Positions 34,469 to 43,735 of a stretch of DNA of 64,000 nucleotides are shown here, in pieces. The position numbers and the translations under genes are program-made. The notes under the pieces were generated by a model. It ran no database searches and was not told where the DNA came from. It saw nothing but the letters and a program-made list of their open reading frames with translations. Position 1 is the stretch's first letter, and every line of letters begins with the position of its first letter. This stretch comes from CAVPWP01 sp963709395 (lineage in GTDB: Bacteria; Pseudomonadota; Alphaproteobacteria; Rhodobacterales; Rhodobacteraceae), in NCBI GenBank assembly GCA_963709395.1, contig CAVPWP010000008.1:62001-126000 (forward strand), read 5' to 3'.

Positions 34469-36069
34469 CCGGGGCCGTTCTAAAGGTCGACGGGCTGTCG
34501 GTCAGCTTCCGGCAGGACGGGGTCGAGGTGCCGGCGGTGCGCGGCGTCTCCTTCGAGGTGGGCAAGGGCGAGACGGTGGCGCTTGTCGGCGAATCGGGGT
34601 CCGGCAAGTCGGTGACCGCGCTTTCGACCGTGGGGCTTCTGCCCGACAGTGCCCGGGTCCGCGGGTCGGTCACCTATGCCGGCGAAGAGATGGTGGGCGC
34701 CACCGAGGCGCGGCTGCGCGCCATTCGCGGCAACCAGATCAGCTTCATCTTCCAGGAGCCGATGACCTCGCTCAACCCGCTGCACACGCTGGAAAAGCAG
34801 ATCGGCGAGGTCCTGTCGATCCACCAGCACATGGGCGCCGACGCTGTCCGCGCCCGCACGATCGAGCTTTTGCAGAAGGTCGGCATCCCCGACCCCGAGT
34901 TGCGGTTGAAAAGCTATCCCCACCAGCTGTCCGGCGGGCAGCGACAGCGCGTGATGATCGCGATGGCCCTGGCGAACGACCCGGATGTGCTGATCGCCGA
35001 CGAACCGACGACGGCGCTCGACGTCACCATCCAGGCGCAGATCCTCGAGCTTCTGGCCAGCCTCAAGCGCGACACCGGTCTCTCGATGCTGTTCATCACC
35101 CACGACCTCGGCATCGTGCGCCGTTTCGCCGACCGGGTCTGCGTCATGAAGGACGGCGAGATCGTCGAGCATGGCACGGTGTCCGACATCTTCGGTGCGC
35201 CGCAGCATCCCTATACCCAGATGCTCTTGTCGGCCGAATCCACGGGCAGCCCCGACCGGGTGCCCGACGGCGCGCCAGTCATCGCCGAAACGCGCGATCT
35301 TCGCATCTGGTTTCCGATCCATCGCGGCCTCCTGCGCAGGACGGTCGGCCATATCAAGGCGGTGAACGCCGCAACCCTGAGCGTACGCGCGGGCGAGACC
35401 TTGGGGATCGTCGGCGAAAGCGGCTCGGGCAAGACCACTCTGGCGCTGGCCGTGATGCGGCTGATCTCGTCCGACGGGCCGGTGATCTTCCTGGGCGACG
35501 ATATCCAGGGCTGGCGGTCGCGCCAGCTTCGCCCGCTGCGCCGCGACATGCAGATCGTCTTCCAGGACCCCTACGGCAGCCTCAGCCCCCGCATGACGGT
35601 CGAGGAGATCATCGCCGAGGGGCTGACCGTCCACGGCAGCGAACCCGGCCGCGACCGGCGCGAACTGGTGGCCGAGATCATGGCCGAGGTCGGGCTCGAC
35701 CCCGCGACCATGCACCGCTATCCGCACGAGTTCTCGGGCGGTCAGCGCCAGCGCATCGCGATTGCGCGCGCCATGATCCTGCGCCCGAAGCTGGTCGTTC
35801 TGGACGAACCCACCTCGGCCCTCGACATGACGGTGCAGGTGCAGATCGTCGAGCTTCTGCGCGCGCTTCAGCGCAAGTACGGCCTGGCCTATCTGTTCAT
35901 CAGCCACGACCTCAGGGTCGTGCGGGCGCTCGCCCACCGGGTGATGGTGATGAAGGACGGCGACGTGGTCGAGGAAGGTCCCGTGGCCGAGATCTTCGAC
36001 ACGCCGCAAACCGACTACACCCGCGCGCTGATGGCGGCGGCCTTCGACGTGAAGGCAATCGCAGGCTGA
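34465..36069 (+). CDS. yejF: Peptide ABC transporter ATPase YejF (two fused ATP-binding domains)
   Basis: 534 residues with duplicated ABC domains. First: Walker A LVGESGSGKSVTALS, Q-loop FIFQEPMTSLNP, signature LSGGQRQRVMIA, Walker B VLIADEPTTALD. Second: Walker A IVGESGSGKTTLALA, IVFQDPYGSLSP, FSGGQRQRIAIARA, LVVLDEPTSALDM. Each domain has the HPYTQ/TDYTRA oligopeptide-family C-terminal element. The GTG start overlaps the yejE stop (GTGA). Together with YejA, B and E it forms a peptide importer energised by ATP. Confidence 0.95.
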   Translation: MTGAVLKVDGLSVSFRQDGVEVPAVRGVSFEVGKGETVALVGESGSGKSVTALSTVGLLPDSARVRGSVTYAGEEMVGATEARLRAIRGNQISFIFQEPMTSLNPLHTLEKQIGEVLSIHQHMGADAVRARTIELLQKVGIPDPELRLKSYPHQLSGGQRQRVMIAMALANDPDVLIADEPTTALDVTIQAQILELLASLKRDTGLSMLFITHDLGIVRRFADRVCVMKDGEIVEHGTVSDIFGAPQHPYTQMLLSAESTGSPDRVPDGAPVIAETRDLRIWFPIHRGLLRRTVGHIKAVNAATLSVRAGETLGIVGESGSGKTTLALAVMRLISSDGPVIFLGDDIQGWRSRQLRPLRRDMQIVFQDPYGSLSPRMTVEEIIAEGLTVHGSEPGRDRRELVAEIMAEVGLDPATMHRYPHEFSGGQRQRIAIARAMILRPKLVVLDEPTSALDMTVQVQIVELLRALQRKYGLAYLFISHDLRVVRALAHRVMVMKDGDVVEEGPVAEIFDTPQTDYTRALMAAAFDVKAIAG

Positions 36070-36091
36070 GGCTTGCCGCGCGGGCTGACGG

Positions 36092-37742
36092 TCAGCTCGG
36101 TCCCAGCGTCTCGCAGGCCATGTTGCGCGCGGCGAGGCGGCGGCAGGCCAGCGCGGCCTGTTCCTCGCTCATGCCGACGAAATTCGCGTCGAAGCCGCCA
36201 CCGCTGGGCACGACCTTGCGCAGGGCCTGGTCAAGCGTAGAAAGCTCCACCAGCGCGGTCTGAAGCAGGGTCCGCTCGGCCTGATGCCGGCTTCCGAAGC
36301 GGCCGACATTGATCCCCCAGTGACGCCCGCCCGACGTGGACATGCGCGTCACGATCTCGGGACCATCCGTCACCGGCCCCGTCGGAACGGCAAGGACCAG
36401 TTCGGTCGGACGCGGACGCGGAAGCGGAAAGGCCGAGGCCGCGACAAGGCGCGTCACACCGACCTCGGGCACGGTCTCGTCGTCTTCTGCCGTCTGCGCG
36501 AGCGCGAGATCGGCCACGGGCTCGCCGTCGTCCGCGGCAGGAAGGTCCACCACCTCAGCGGTCTCGACAGTGTCAGCGGTCTCGGCCAGCGCGGTCGCGA
36601 TCTCTTCGGGCCTTGCCGGGGGTGTCACGGCAGGCGCGACCGCCTCAGCCGCCACTTCTGCCAGGATCGCTTCGTCAAGCGCGGCCGTGTCGACGGCTGT
36701 TGCCTGACCGGCCGTCGCCGCCTCGGCCACGGTGACGTCGGCGAGCGTCCGCTCGACCTCGGTCTGCATCGCCAGAAGGAGTCTCGTCCGCCGGTGCCGG
36801 CCGCGCCGGGCGGGGTACCGGGCGCAGGCTGCGGCTGACCGCCCCGGCGACCCGCACGGTCTTTTCGGTTGTGGTGTCGCCCGGCAGGTAGGCCGCCGGC
36901 GCGGGTTTGCGCACCGCCACGCGCGACGGCGCGCGCTGGAAGCCGAGGTCCAGAAGCTCGGCCACCTTTGCGTTGCGGTTCGCGGTCGAGGTGCCGCCGA
37001 AGACGGTGGCGATGATCCGCTCGCCCCCGCGTTCGGCCGACGCGACAAGGTTGAAGCCCGCCGCGCGGGTGTATCCCGTCTTGATCCCGTCCGCGCCGCG
37101 ATAGGCGCCCAGGAACCGGCGGTTGGTGTTGGCGACCTGGGTGCCGCCCGCGTTGGTCGTGATGCGCGAGAAGAGGTTGTAGTAGGCGGGATAGTCGTAA
37201 AACAGGTGGCGGCCCATCGTCGTCATGTCCCGCGCGGTCGACAGGTGCCCCGATTCCGTCAGGCCGTGCGCGTTCTTGAAGGTGGTGCTTGTCATCCCCA
37301 TCGAATGCGCGGTGCGCGTCATCCGCCGGGCAAAGGCTTCCTCGGAGCCCGAGATCGCCTCGCCGATGGCGGTGGCGGCATCGTTGGCCGACTTGATCGC
37401 CGCGGCCCGGATCAGGTAGCGCAGCTGGATCTTCTGACCCGCGCGCAGGCCCAGCTTGGACGGCGGCTCGGAGGCGGCGTGTTTCGAGACCGTGACCATC
37501 GTATCAAGGCTGATTTCCCCGTTCTCGACCGCCTGGAAGGCGAGATAGAGGGTCATCATCTTGGTCAGCGAGGCAGGGTGAAGCCGGGTATCGGCGTTGC
37601 GGGCATGCAACACCTCGCCGGACCGGGCGTCGATGACCATGGCGGCATAGGGTGCCGCGACGCTGGACAGCGGCGCCATCCACAAAACGAAGAAAACTGC
37701 GGGAAACAGCCCAATTCGGGCCCATTGCCGTAGGGTTGCCAC
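36092..37742 (-). CDS. D-alanyl-D-alanine carboxypeptidase with SPOR domain, one +1 frameshift
   Basis: 549 residues after repair. A signal peptide (LFPAVFFVLWMAPLSSVAA) precedes a peptidase S11 domain with all catalytic motifs: PASLTKMMTLYLAF (S-x-x-K), KSANDAATAIGE (S-x-N) and DGIKTGYTRAAG (K-T-G). A long linker rich in A, V, D and E (about 300-460) leads to a C-terminal SPOR domain (WGINVGRFGSRHQAERTLLQ) that binds denuded septal peptidoglycan. An extra base at about 36779 shifts the frame between PADET and LLAMQTEVERT. Likely trims cross-links at the division site. Confidence 0.9.
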
Positions 37743-37920
37743 GATGCCTGCCTTTCACTGCCTCACGCGGCCGGATCTGTCGCCCGGTCCGCTTGATTTG
37801 AGAAAGACTAACACGAAGACGTCTGTGGGAAAACACCCTTGTTTCAATACCTTCCCCGGCCACCTTGAACCCGATTTCAAGATGTAGTGGGCTTTGCGCG
37901 CCTTGCCGCAAGATGCAGGT

Positions 37921-38625
37921 TCAGCCGATTTCGTCGATCAGGGGCGACAAATCGCCCAGACGCGGGATTTCGCGGTAGCGCGCATGGCCCTCGGGGGCGG
38001 CCTCGTGCTCGAGTTCCCAGGTCAGGCCGTGGGGAACATAGACCCCCCAGCTGCCGGCCGCGATCGCCGGCACCACGTCGGACTTCATCGAATTTCCGAC
38101 CATCATCGCCCGCTCGGCGCCGTCGGCCTGGCGCGCGAAGATCTCGGAATAGACCGCGGGCGTCTTCTGCGACACGATCTCGACCCCCGCGAACAACTCG
38201 CCCAGCCCCGATTGCGCCAGCTTGCGTTCCTGGTCGAGAAGATCGCCCTTGGTGATCAGGATCAGCCTGTGGCTGTCGGCCAGCGCCTCGACCGTGACTT
38301 GCACATCTGGCAGAAGCTCGATCGGGTGGGCCAGCATCTCCTGCCCGGCGGCGATCAGTTCACCGATCACCCGCGCGGGCACCCGCTCGTCGGTGACCTC
38401 GATGGCGGTTTCGATCATCGACAGAACGAATCCCTTGATCCCGAAGCCGTAATGGCCAAGGTTGCGGCGTTCGGCAGCAAGAAGGCGCTCGGACAGATGA
38501 TCGGGTTCGGTGAAATCGGACAGAAGGGCGGCGAACCTCTCCTGTGTCAGTCGGAAAAACCGCTCGTTCTGCCACAGCGTATCGTCGGCATCGAAACCGA
38601 TTGTCGTCAGCCGGCGTGCCGCCAT
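37921..38625 (-). CDS. HAD family hydrolase
   Basis: 234 residues. Motif I is GFDADDTLWQNERFF with the nucleophile aspartate, motif II ILITKGDLLDQE (threonine), motif III the lysine in SQKTPAVYSEIF and motif IV MVGNSMKSDVVPAIAAG. The cap region lies between motifs I and II. It is a phosphatase-type HAD enzyme of the YjjG/pyrimidine nucleotidase-like or phosphoglycolate-type size; the substrate cannot be inferred. Divergent from clpS. Confidence 0.9.
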   Translation of the reverse strand: MAARRLTTIGFDADDTLWQNERFFRLTQERFAALLSDFTEPDHLSERLLAAERRNLGHYGFGIKGFVLSMIETAIEVTDERVPARVIGELIAAGQEMLAHPIELLPDVQVTVEALADSHRLILITKGDLLDQERKLAQSGLGELFAGVEIVSQKTPAVYSEIFARQADGAERAMMVGNSMKSDVVPAIAAGSWGVYVPHGLTWELEHEAAPEGHARYREIPRLGDLSPLIDEIG

Positions 38626-38641
38626 TTCGTCCGCGCCCCCT

Positions 38642-38670
38642 TTTCACGAAAGACGCACCCATTATATTGT
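38642..38670 (+). promoter_or_regulatory. Candidate promoter of clpS
   Basis: TTTCAC (38642-38647), 17-bp spacer, TATTGT (38665-38670). Transcription would begin near 38677. Confidence 0.45.
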
Positions 38671-38729
38671 CGCGACAGACCCCTCAACCGCGAATGTCGA
38701 ACGGACCCGCCGTGCGAGACTGCCAGCCC

Positions 38730-39056
38730 ATGACCATGTCCGGCAAGGACGAGCCAAACGACCCCGGCAACGGTCTGCTGACCGAGACCAAGACGCGTAC
38801 CCAACGCCCGCCGCTTTACAAGGTGATGCTGCTGAACGACGACTACACGCCGATGGAGTTCGTCGTGCACGTTCTCGAACGCTTTTTCGGGATGAGCCAC
38901 GCACAGGCGTTCGAGCTCATGATCACCGTGCACAAGAAGGGCCTGGCCGTGGTCGGCGTCTTTTCCTACGAGGTGGCGGAAACCAAGGTCGGACAGGTGA
39001 TGGACTTCGCCCGCCGGCACCAGCACCCGCTGCAATGCACCATGGAAAAGGAATAG
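38730..39056 (+). CDS. clpS: ATP-dependent Clp protease adaptor ClpS
   Basis: 108 residues. The core starts RPPLYKVMLLNDDYTPMEFVVHVLERFFGM, with the N-degron pocket residues (NDDYT and the later histidine in VHKKGLAVVGVF), and ends RRHQHPLQCTMEKE. ClpS delivers N-end rule substrates to ClpAP. Alternative starts are ATG at 38694 and 38736; 38730 is chosen arbitrarily among near-equals because no good Shine-Dalgarno discriminates. clpA is not adjacent. Confidence 0.93.
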   Translation: MTMSGKDEPNDPGNGLLTETKTRTQRPPLYKVMLLNDDYTPMEFVVHVLERFFGMSHAQAFELMITVHKKGLAVVGVFSYEVAETKVGQVMDFARRHQHPLQCTMEKE

Positions 39057-39080
39057 GCGCGCCCTGCGCCGCTTCCTGAC

Positions 39081-40064
39081 ATGGCCCCGCGTCTTTCCCT
39101 CGCGCTCGACTCCGGGTTGGTACACCTGCCCGAGACAGGTCGGATCGTGGCCTTCGGCGCCGAGTTCGACGACACCCTTGCGGCCCTGCCGAAAGACCGC
39201 ACCGATGTCATCCAGACGGACTTTCCGCGCCACCGCGCGCTCGATGCGGCTGGCTGGCGCACCCTGACCGCTCCGGACACGGTACCCTATGCGGCCGCCA
39301 TCGTCATCGTGCCCCGCTCGAAAGAGGCCGCACAGGCCCGCATCGCGGCCGCCCGCGCGGTGACCGAGGGCCCCATCATCGTGGATGGGCAGAAGACCGA
39401 TGGAGTCGAGACGCTGCTGCGCGCCCTGCGCCCCCGCGCTACGGTGTCCGAGCCGTTCTCAAAGGCCCACGGCAAGATCTATGTCGTCACCGGTGGGGAG
39501 TTTTCCGACTGGGCAGCGTCGCCCCGTCATGTCGACGGTTTCGTCACCCTTCCGGGGGTTTTCTCAGCTGACCGGATCGACCCGGGGTCGGCCGCCCTTG
39601 CCGCCGTTCTGCCGCGCGACCTCAAGGGACGGGTGGCCGATCTGGGCGCCGGCTGGGGTTTCCTGTCACGCTCGGTTCTCGAGTCGCCCGATGTGACGGA
39701 ACTTCACCTTGTCGAAGCCGATGCCACGGCGCTCGATTGTGCGCGGCGCAACGTCTCCGACCCCCGAGCCCGGTTCCACTGGGACGATGCGACCACGCAT
39801 GTCGCCGACGTGCCCTACGGCACCGTCGTGACGAACCCGCCCTTTCATGATGGCCGCCGAGGAGCCCCCGAGCTTGGCCGCGCCTTCATCCGGTCGGCCG
39901 CGCGGCTCCTGTCACGTCAGGGGACGCTCTGGCTTGTCGCCAACCGGCATCTGCCCTACGAACAGACCCTCTCGGAAGCCTTCATCGAGGTTCACGAGAT
40001 CGGCGCCGACGCGCGCTACAAACTCTTCCGCGCCGCGCGCCCGCGCGGCCAAAGACGAGGCTGA
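39081..40064 (+). CDS. RsmC-like class I SAM methyltransferase
   Basis: 327 residues. An N-terminal half lacking an active site (residues 1-160, as in RsmC/RlmG) precedes the catalytic methyltransferase: VADLGAGWGFLSRSVLE (motif I), LVEADATALDCARRN and VVTNPPFHDGR (NPPF motif for N2-guanine methylation). The likely reaction is rRNA guanine-N2 methylation in the small or large subunit; RsmC (16S G1207) is the nearest analogue. The gene is 24 bp after clpS and 3 bp before the SDR gene. Confidence 0.88.
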   Translation: MAPRLSLALDSGLVHLPETGRIVAFGAEFDDTLAALPKDRTDVIQTDFPRHRALDAAGWRTLTAPDTVPYAAAIVIVPRSKEAAQARIAAARAVTEGPIIVDGQKTDGVETLLRALRPRATVSEPFSKAHGKIYVVTGGEFSDWAASPRHVDGFVTLPGVFSADRIDPGSAALAAVLPRDLKGRVADLGAGWGFLSRSVLESPDVTELHLVEADATALDCARRNVSDPRARFHWDDATTHVADVPYGTVVTNPPFHDGRRGAPELGRAFIRSAARLLSRQGTLWLVANRHLPYEQTLSEAFIEVHEIGADARYKLFRAARPRGQRRG

Positions 40065-40067
40065 GGA

Positions 40068-40878
40068 ATGTCCTTTTCCATTGAAGGAAAGACCGCCGTG
40101 GTCACCGGCGCCGGCAACGGCGTGGGCCTTGCGATCGCCCGCCACTTCCTGTCGCGCGGCGCCAACGTGATGTTCGCCGACATCGACGAGGATGCGCTGG
40201 ACCGCGAGTTCTCGGCCCTGGGCAGCGATGCCGAACGGGCCCGCACCTTCGCCGGCGACCTGCGCGAGAAGCTGGCCATCGCGAACCTGCTCTCGGCCAC
40301 GCTCGACGCCTTCGACCGGGTCGACATCCTGGTGAACGCCAGCCGGCAGATGGTGCCCTCCGACCCGCTGAATTCCGACGACGACGCCGTGGCGCGGCTT
40401 CTCGAGCAGAACCTGATGACCGCGCTGCGGATCACGCAGGCCTTTGGTCGCCGCATGATCAAGCAGGGCGAAGAGGCCAGTGACGAAGGGACCCCGGCGG
40501 GATCCATCATCAACCTGTCGTCGATCGCCGCGCGCCGGACCCAACCCGAGCTTCTGGCCTATTCGGTGTCCTGCGCGGCGCTGGACCAGATGACCCGGTC
40601 GATGGCCGTGGCGCTGGCGCCGCACCATATCCGGGTGAACGCCATCGCCCTTGGCTCGGTGATGAGCGCGTCGCTTCAGGGCGCGCTGAAGGACCATGAC
40701 GAGTTCCGCGACGAGATCCTGGATTCCACCCCTCTTGCCCGGATCGCCAATGCCGACGAACTGGCCGAGGTCGCCCAGTTCCTGGCCTCGGAAGGATCGG
40801 CCTTCATGACAGGCCAGATCCTGACGGTCGACGGCGGGCGCACGCTTGTCGAACTCGGTGCACGTCCCCGCGCACTAG
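40068..40878 (+). CDS. Short-chain dehydrogenase/reductase lacking the catalytic lysine, one +1 frameshift
   Basis: 269 residues after repair. Rossmann motif VVTGAGNGVGLAIARHF and LVNAS (normally NAG) are followed by INLSSIAARR and LAYSVSCAALDQM. The active site is Y-x-x-x-C where Y-x-x-x-K is expected, so a catalytic lysine is missing. The C-terminus reads MTGQILTVDGGRTLV and, after removing one A near 40850, ends DSVHVPAH with a TAG at 40876. Such SDRs with NAS and altered lysine may be non-oxidoreductive. Follows the methyltransferase gene by 3 bp. Confidence 0.85.
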
Positions 40879-40966
40879 AGGTCTGCGGGCCGGGTCGCTC
40901 GACCGGGGACGCCTTCAGCGCGTGTTGGAGGCGCGTCGCCACTCTACTTCGGCTTCGCGCCCGGCG

Positions 40967-42100
40967 TCACACCAGCAGCAGGTCCGCGTCTTCTTCCCAC
41001 TCCTCCGCCTCCTCGGGCACCTCGCCAAATGGAACTTCGGGCAGGAAAGCAAGAACGTCCGCTGCCTCGGCCTCCGATGCCGGCATGGGCGCGGGGCTGG
41101 CGGCAGACATCGTTCGGGGCCCGTCGTCGAACACGTCCAGCTTCACGTTCCTGTTGCCGATGGCCACCGTGGCTTCATACGGGGTATCGAGATCGCCGCC
41201 CTCAAAGAGAACCGTGTAGGTGCCCGGTGGCAGGGCCAGCGAGTAGCCCCCCGAATCCCACGTTGCGGTGGTGTAGAGCGTGGTTCCGTCATCGGCCGTC
41301 ACCCAGACGCCGCCCTGACCCTCGCCGAGGTCGTAGAACTCGTCGCCGTCCTCGTCCTCGATCACGACGCCGGTCAGGTAGGTCATGTCGCGGTCGCCGA
41401 ACATCTCGGTCACGAAGGTCGAACCGGAATAGCCCTGATGACTGCCGTAGTCGTAGCCGACGCCGATTTCCGACCAGGTGCCGTCCATCATGTTGCGCTG
41501 ATGGCCGTCGGATTCCCACAGGTTGTCGTGGTGCGTCTCGACGCGGGACTGGAGGTCCTGCGGGCTCCGGGTCGAGCCGACCCATCCGATGTTCTCGCTG
41601 ACAAAGCGCGAGCCGTGGCCTTCCTCGATAGCCCGGTCCGACGGGCTTTGACCACTTGGGTTGCTATGGGAAAAGAAGTTCCGGTCGTCCATGTCCTGCG
41701 AATGCGCGCGCGCCGCGGCGCTGAGTTCCGGGGTCACGGCCAAAGGTGCCGCGCCGCCGGAGGCGATGCCCGGGGCAAGCCCCTCGTCAAGGCGGTCGAC
41801 TTCTGCCTGAGGGTCCATCCGTGCCCGGTTGATCAGTTCGACCATCAACTGCTCTTCCGGCGTCAATCCGGACCAGCCGATGTCATAGGCGTCACCGGGC
41901 GGATCGCCTGCCCGGCCTGACGATATGGGAGCGGCGGGCGGCGGCGGATCGACCGGATCCGCACCGGGAGGAGGTGGGGCGTCCGTGCCCGTGGGACCGG
42001 ACGATGGGGCATCCACGGGATCTGCAGACCCACCGGACATGCCGCGACCGAGAACCAGCGCGAAGGCGCCGAAGAACAGGGGAAGGAATCCAGCAAACAT
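40967..42100 (-). CDS. CAP (SCP/PR1) domain secreted protein
   Basis: 377 residues. A hydrophobic N-terminus (FAGFLPLFFGAFALVLG) acts as a signal or anchor, followed by a proline-rich spacer (residues 35-65) and the CAP domain: LTPEEQLMVELINRARMDP, LSAAARAHSQDMDDRNFFSH, SENIGWVG, HQRNMMDGTWSEIGVGYDY. The C-terminal 130 residues contain a carboxypeptidase-regulatory-like repeat (LTGVVIEDEDGDEFYDLGEG; PPGTYTVLFEGG) and an acidic tail ending EEDADLLLV. ATG at 42100 with GAGGGTAGCG is preferred to a GTG at 42118. Function unknown; CAP proteins bind lipids or act extracellularly. Confidence 0.88.
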   Translation of the reverse strand: MFAGFLPLFFGAFALVLGRGMSGGSADPVDAPSSGPTGTDAPPPPGADPVDPPPPAAPISSGRAGDPPGDAYDIGWSGLTPEEQLMVELINRARMDPQAEVDRLDEGLAPGIASGGAAPLAVTPELSAAARAHSQDMDDRNFFSHSNPSGQSPSDRAIEEGHGSRFVSENIGWVGSTRSPQDLQSRVETHHDNLWESDGHQRNMMDGTWSEIGVGYDYGSHQGYSGSTFVTEMFGDRDMTYLTGVVIEDEDGDEFYDLGEGQGGVWVTADDGTTLYTTATWDSGGYSLALPPGTYTVLFEGGDLDTPYEATVAIGNRNVKLDVFDDGPRTMSAASPAPMPASEAEAADVLAFLPEVPFGEVPEEAEEWEEDADLLLV

Positions 42101-42291
42101 CGCTACCCTCTTTCTCACCCCCGGACGTCATTGTCCTGAATGAGACACGGCAGGCAAGGCGCGTTTGCATCGCGTCTCGCAAGTCGCAAGAAGTTGCCGA
42201 TGGCCTCAGGCCAAGGTTCGGGAAAGACCCGCGCGCGCGCCGGCCCACACTGATCCCGCAAAGCGCACTGGAAAGCCCGGAAGCCGCCGGG

Positions 42292-42678
42292 TCACCCCCC
42301 AAACTGCGCCTCGCAGGCGGCAAGCGCGCGCTGGCTTCGGGCGGCGACGTCGACCCGCCGTGCCTCGAGCTCGGCCAGCTTGCGCCGCTCGGTCTCGGTG
42401 TCGATGGCGACGGGGCGGTTGCGGACCTGGGTGGAGTTGTTCGAACAGAAGGACACCCCGGCGTTCGACCACGCGTTGCCGAAGCAATAGGTGAAGCCCA
42501 CGCGCGGCACGACCTCCTGCTCGATCGCGAATCCGCGTTCGAGATTCTGCCGCGTTTCGAGGATCAGAAGGTCCAGAACCTCGAGATCGCGAGTCGCGTT
42601 GTCGATGCATTGCTGTTGCGGCGTGGCGCAGGCAACAAGCGGAAGCAGAACCAGAAGGACCAGATACTTGCGTCTCAT
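42292..42678 (-). CDS. Small lipoprotein, unknown function
   Basis: 128 residues. The start MRRKYLVLLVLLPLVAC has a lipobox (L-V-A-C), so the mature protein is lipid-anchored from Cys17. The rest has CIDNATRDLEVLDLLILETRQNLERGFAIEQ, a helical region, then YCFGNAWSNAGVSFCSNNSTQV with two cysteines and a C-terminal helix (AELEARRVDVAARSQRAL). It is divergent from hemF. No family recognised. Confidence 0.8.
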   Translation of the reverse strand: MRRKYLVLLVLLPLVACATPQQQCIDNATRDLEVLDLLILETRQNLERGFAIEQEVVPRVGFTYCFGNAWSNAGVSFCSNNSTQVRNRPVAIDTETERRKLAELEARRVDVAARSQRALAACEAQFGG

Positions 42679-42765
42679 GACAGGCACGATAAACCCGGGG
42701 CTGCAGGGTGCAAGTGGCAGATGCGCGACGGGCGCGCAGGCCAGAGCGAAAGGGCAAGACGACCG

Positions 42766-43656
42766 ATGACCGAGATGTTCGACGACCGCAAGGCCCGCGC
42801 CGCGTCCTGGTTTCGCGAATTGCGCGACGACATCGTCGCATCCTTCGAGGCGCTCGAGGACGCGCAGGAGACCGGTCCCTTCGCCGGCAATGCCCCCGGC
42901 CGGTTCGAAGTGACCGAAACGAAACGCGCAAGCGACGACGGATCGGATGCCGGCGGCGGGTTGATGAGCGTGATGCGCGGCGGACGGGTGTTCGAGAAGG
43001 TCGGCGTCAACGTCTCGACCGTCCACGGCCAGCTTGGGGAACGCGCACAAAAGGCGATGGCCGCGCGCGGCGTTCCGGGCATGGCCGACGATCCGCGCTT
43101 CTGGGCCTCGGGCATCAGCCTTGTGGCCCATATGCAGAACCCGCACACGCCTGCGGTCCACATGAACACCCGGATGTTCTGGACGCCGCATGCCTGGTGG
43201 TTCGGCGGCGGGTCCGACCTCAACCCCTGCATCGAATATGCCGAGGACACCGCCCATTTCCACGCCGTGCAGAAAGAGCATTGCGACCCGCACGACCCCG
43301 GCTACTACCCGCGCTACAAGGCCTGGGCCGACGAGTATTTCTTCGTCCCGCACCGGGGCCGGGCGCGGGGCGTGGGCGGCATCTTCTACGACGACCACAA
43401 CACCGGCGACTGGGAGGCCGATTTCGCCTTCACCCAGGACGTGGGCCGCGCGTTCCTCAAGGCCTTCGTTCCGGTCACCGAGCGCCGCCGCGACACGCCC
43501 TGGACCGAGGCCGACAAGGATGCGCAGCTGGTCCACCGCGGGCTCTACGCGGAATACAACCTCGTCTACGACCGCGGCACCAAGTTCGGGCTGGAAACCG
43601 GCCACGACGCCAATGCCGTGCTGATGAGCCTGCCGCCGCTGGCCAAGTGGGTCTGA
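42766..43656 (+). CDS. hemF: Oxygen-dependent coproporphyrinogen III oxidase
   Basis: 296 residues, converting coproporphyrinogen III to protoporphyrinogen IX with O2 in haem synthesis. GGGLMSVMRGGRVFEKVGVN, ISLVAHMQNPHTPAVHMNTR and RMFWTPHAWWFGGGSDLNP are diagnostic, as are the FYDDHNTGDW and EYNLVYDRGTKFGLETGHDA C-terminal motifs. The start at 42766 (MTEMFDDRKARA) is favoured over 42775 by its position. The lipoprotein gene is divergent upstream. Confidence 0.97.
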   Translation: MTEMFDDRKARAASWFRELRDDIVASFEALEDAQETGPFAGNAPGRFEVTETKRASDDGSDAGGGLMSVMRGGRVFEKVGVNVSTVHGQLGERAQKAMAARGVPGMADDPRFWASGISLVAHMQNPHTPAVHMNTRMFWTPHAWWFGGGSDLNPCIEYAEDTAHFHAVQKEHCDPHDPGYYPRYKAWADEYFFVPHRGRARGVGGIFYDDHNTGDWEADFAFTQDVGRAFLKAFVPVTERRRDTPWTEADKDAQLVHRGLYAEYNLVYDRGTKFGLETGHDANAVLMSLPPLAKWV

Positions 43657-43735
43657 CGCCACATCAGGACGGCAGCACGGTGCGCGACACAGTCCGGAGG
43701 GACCATCGACGGGATCGTCGCCGTCCAATGGCGTG

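Noticed and set aside
36084..36096. GCTGAC-G-GTCAGC hairpin between yejF and the carboxypeptidase gene
   Set aside because: Six-base stem, no T-run and it overlaps the stop codon; too weak to call a terminator.
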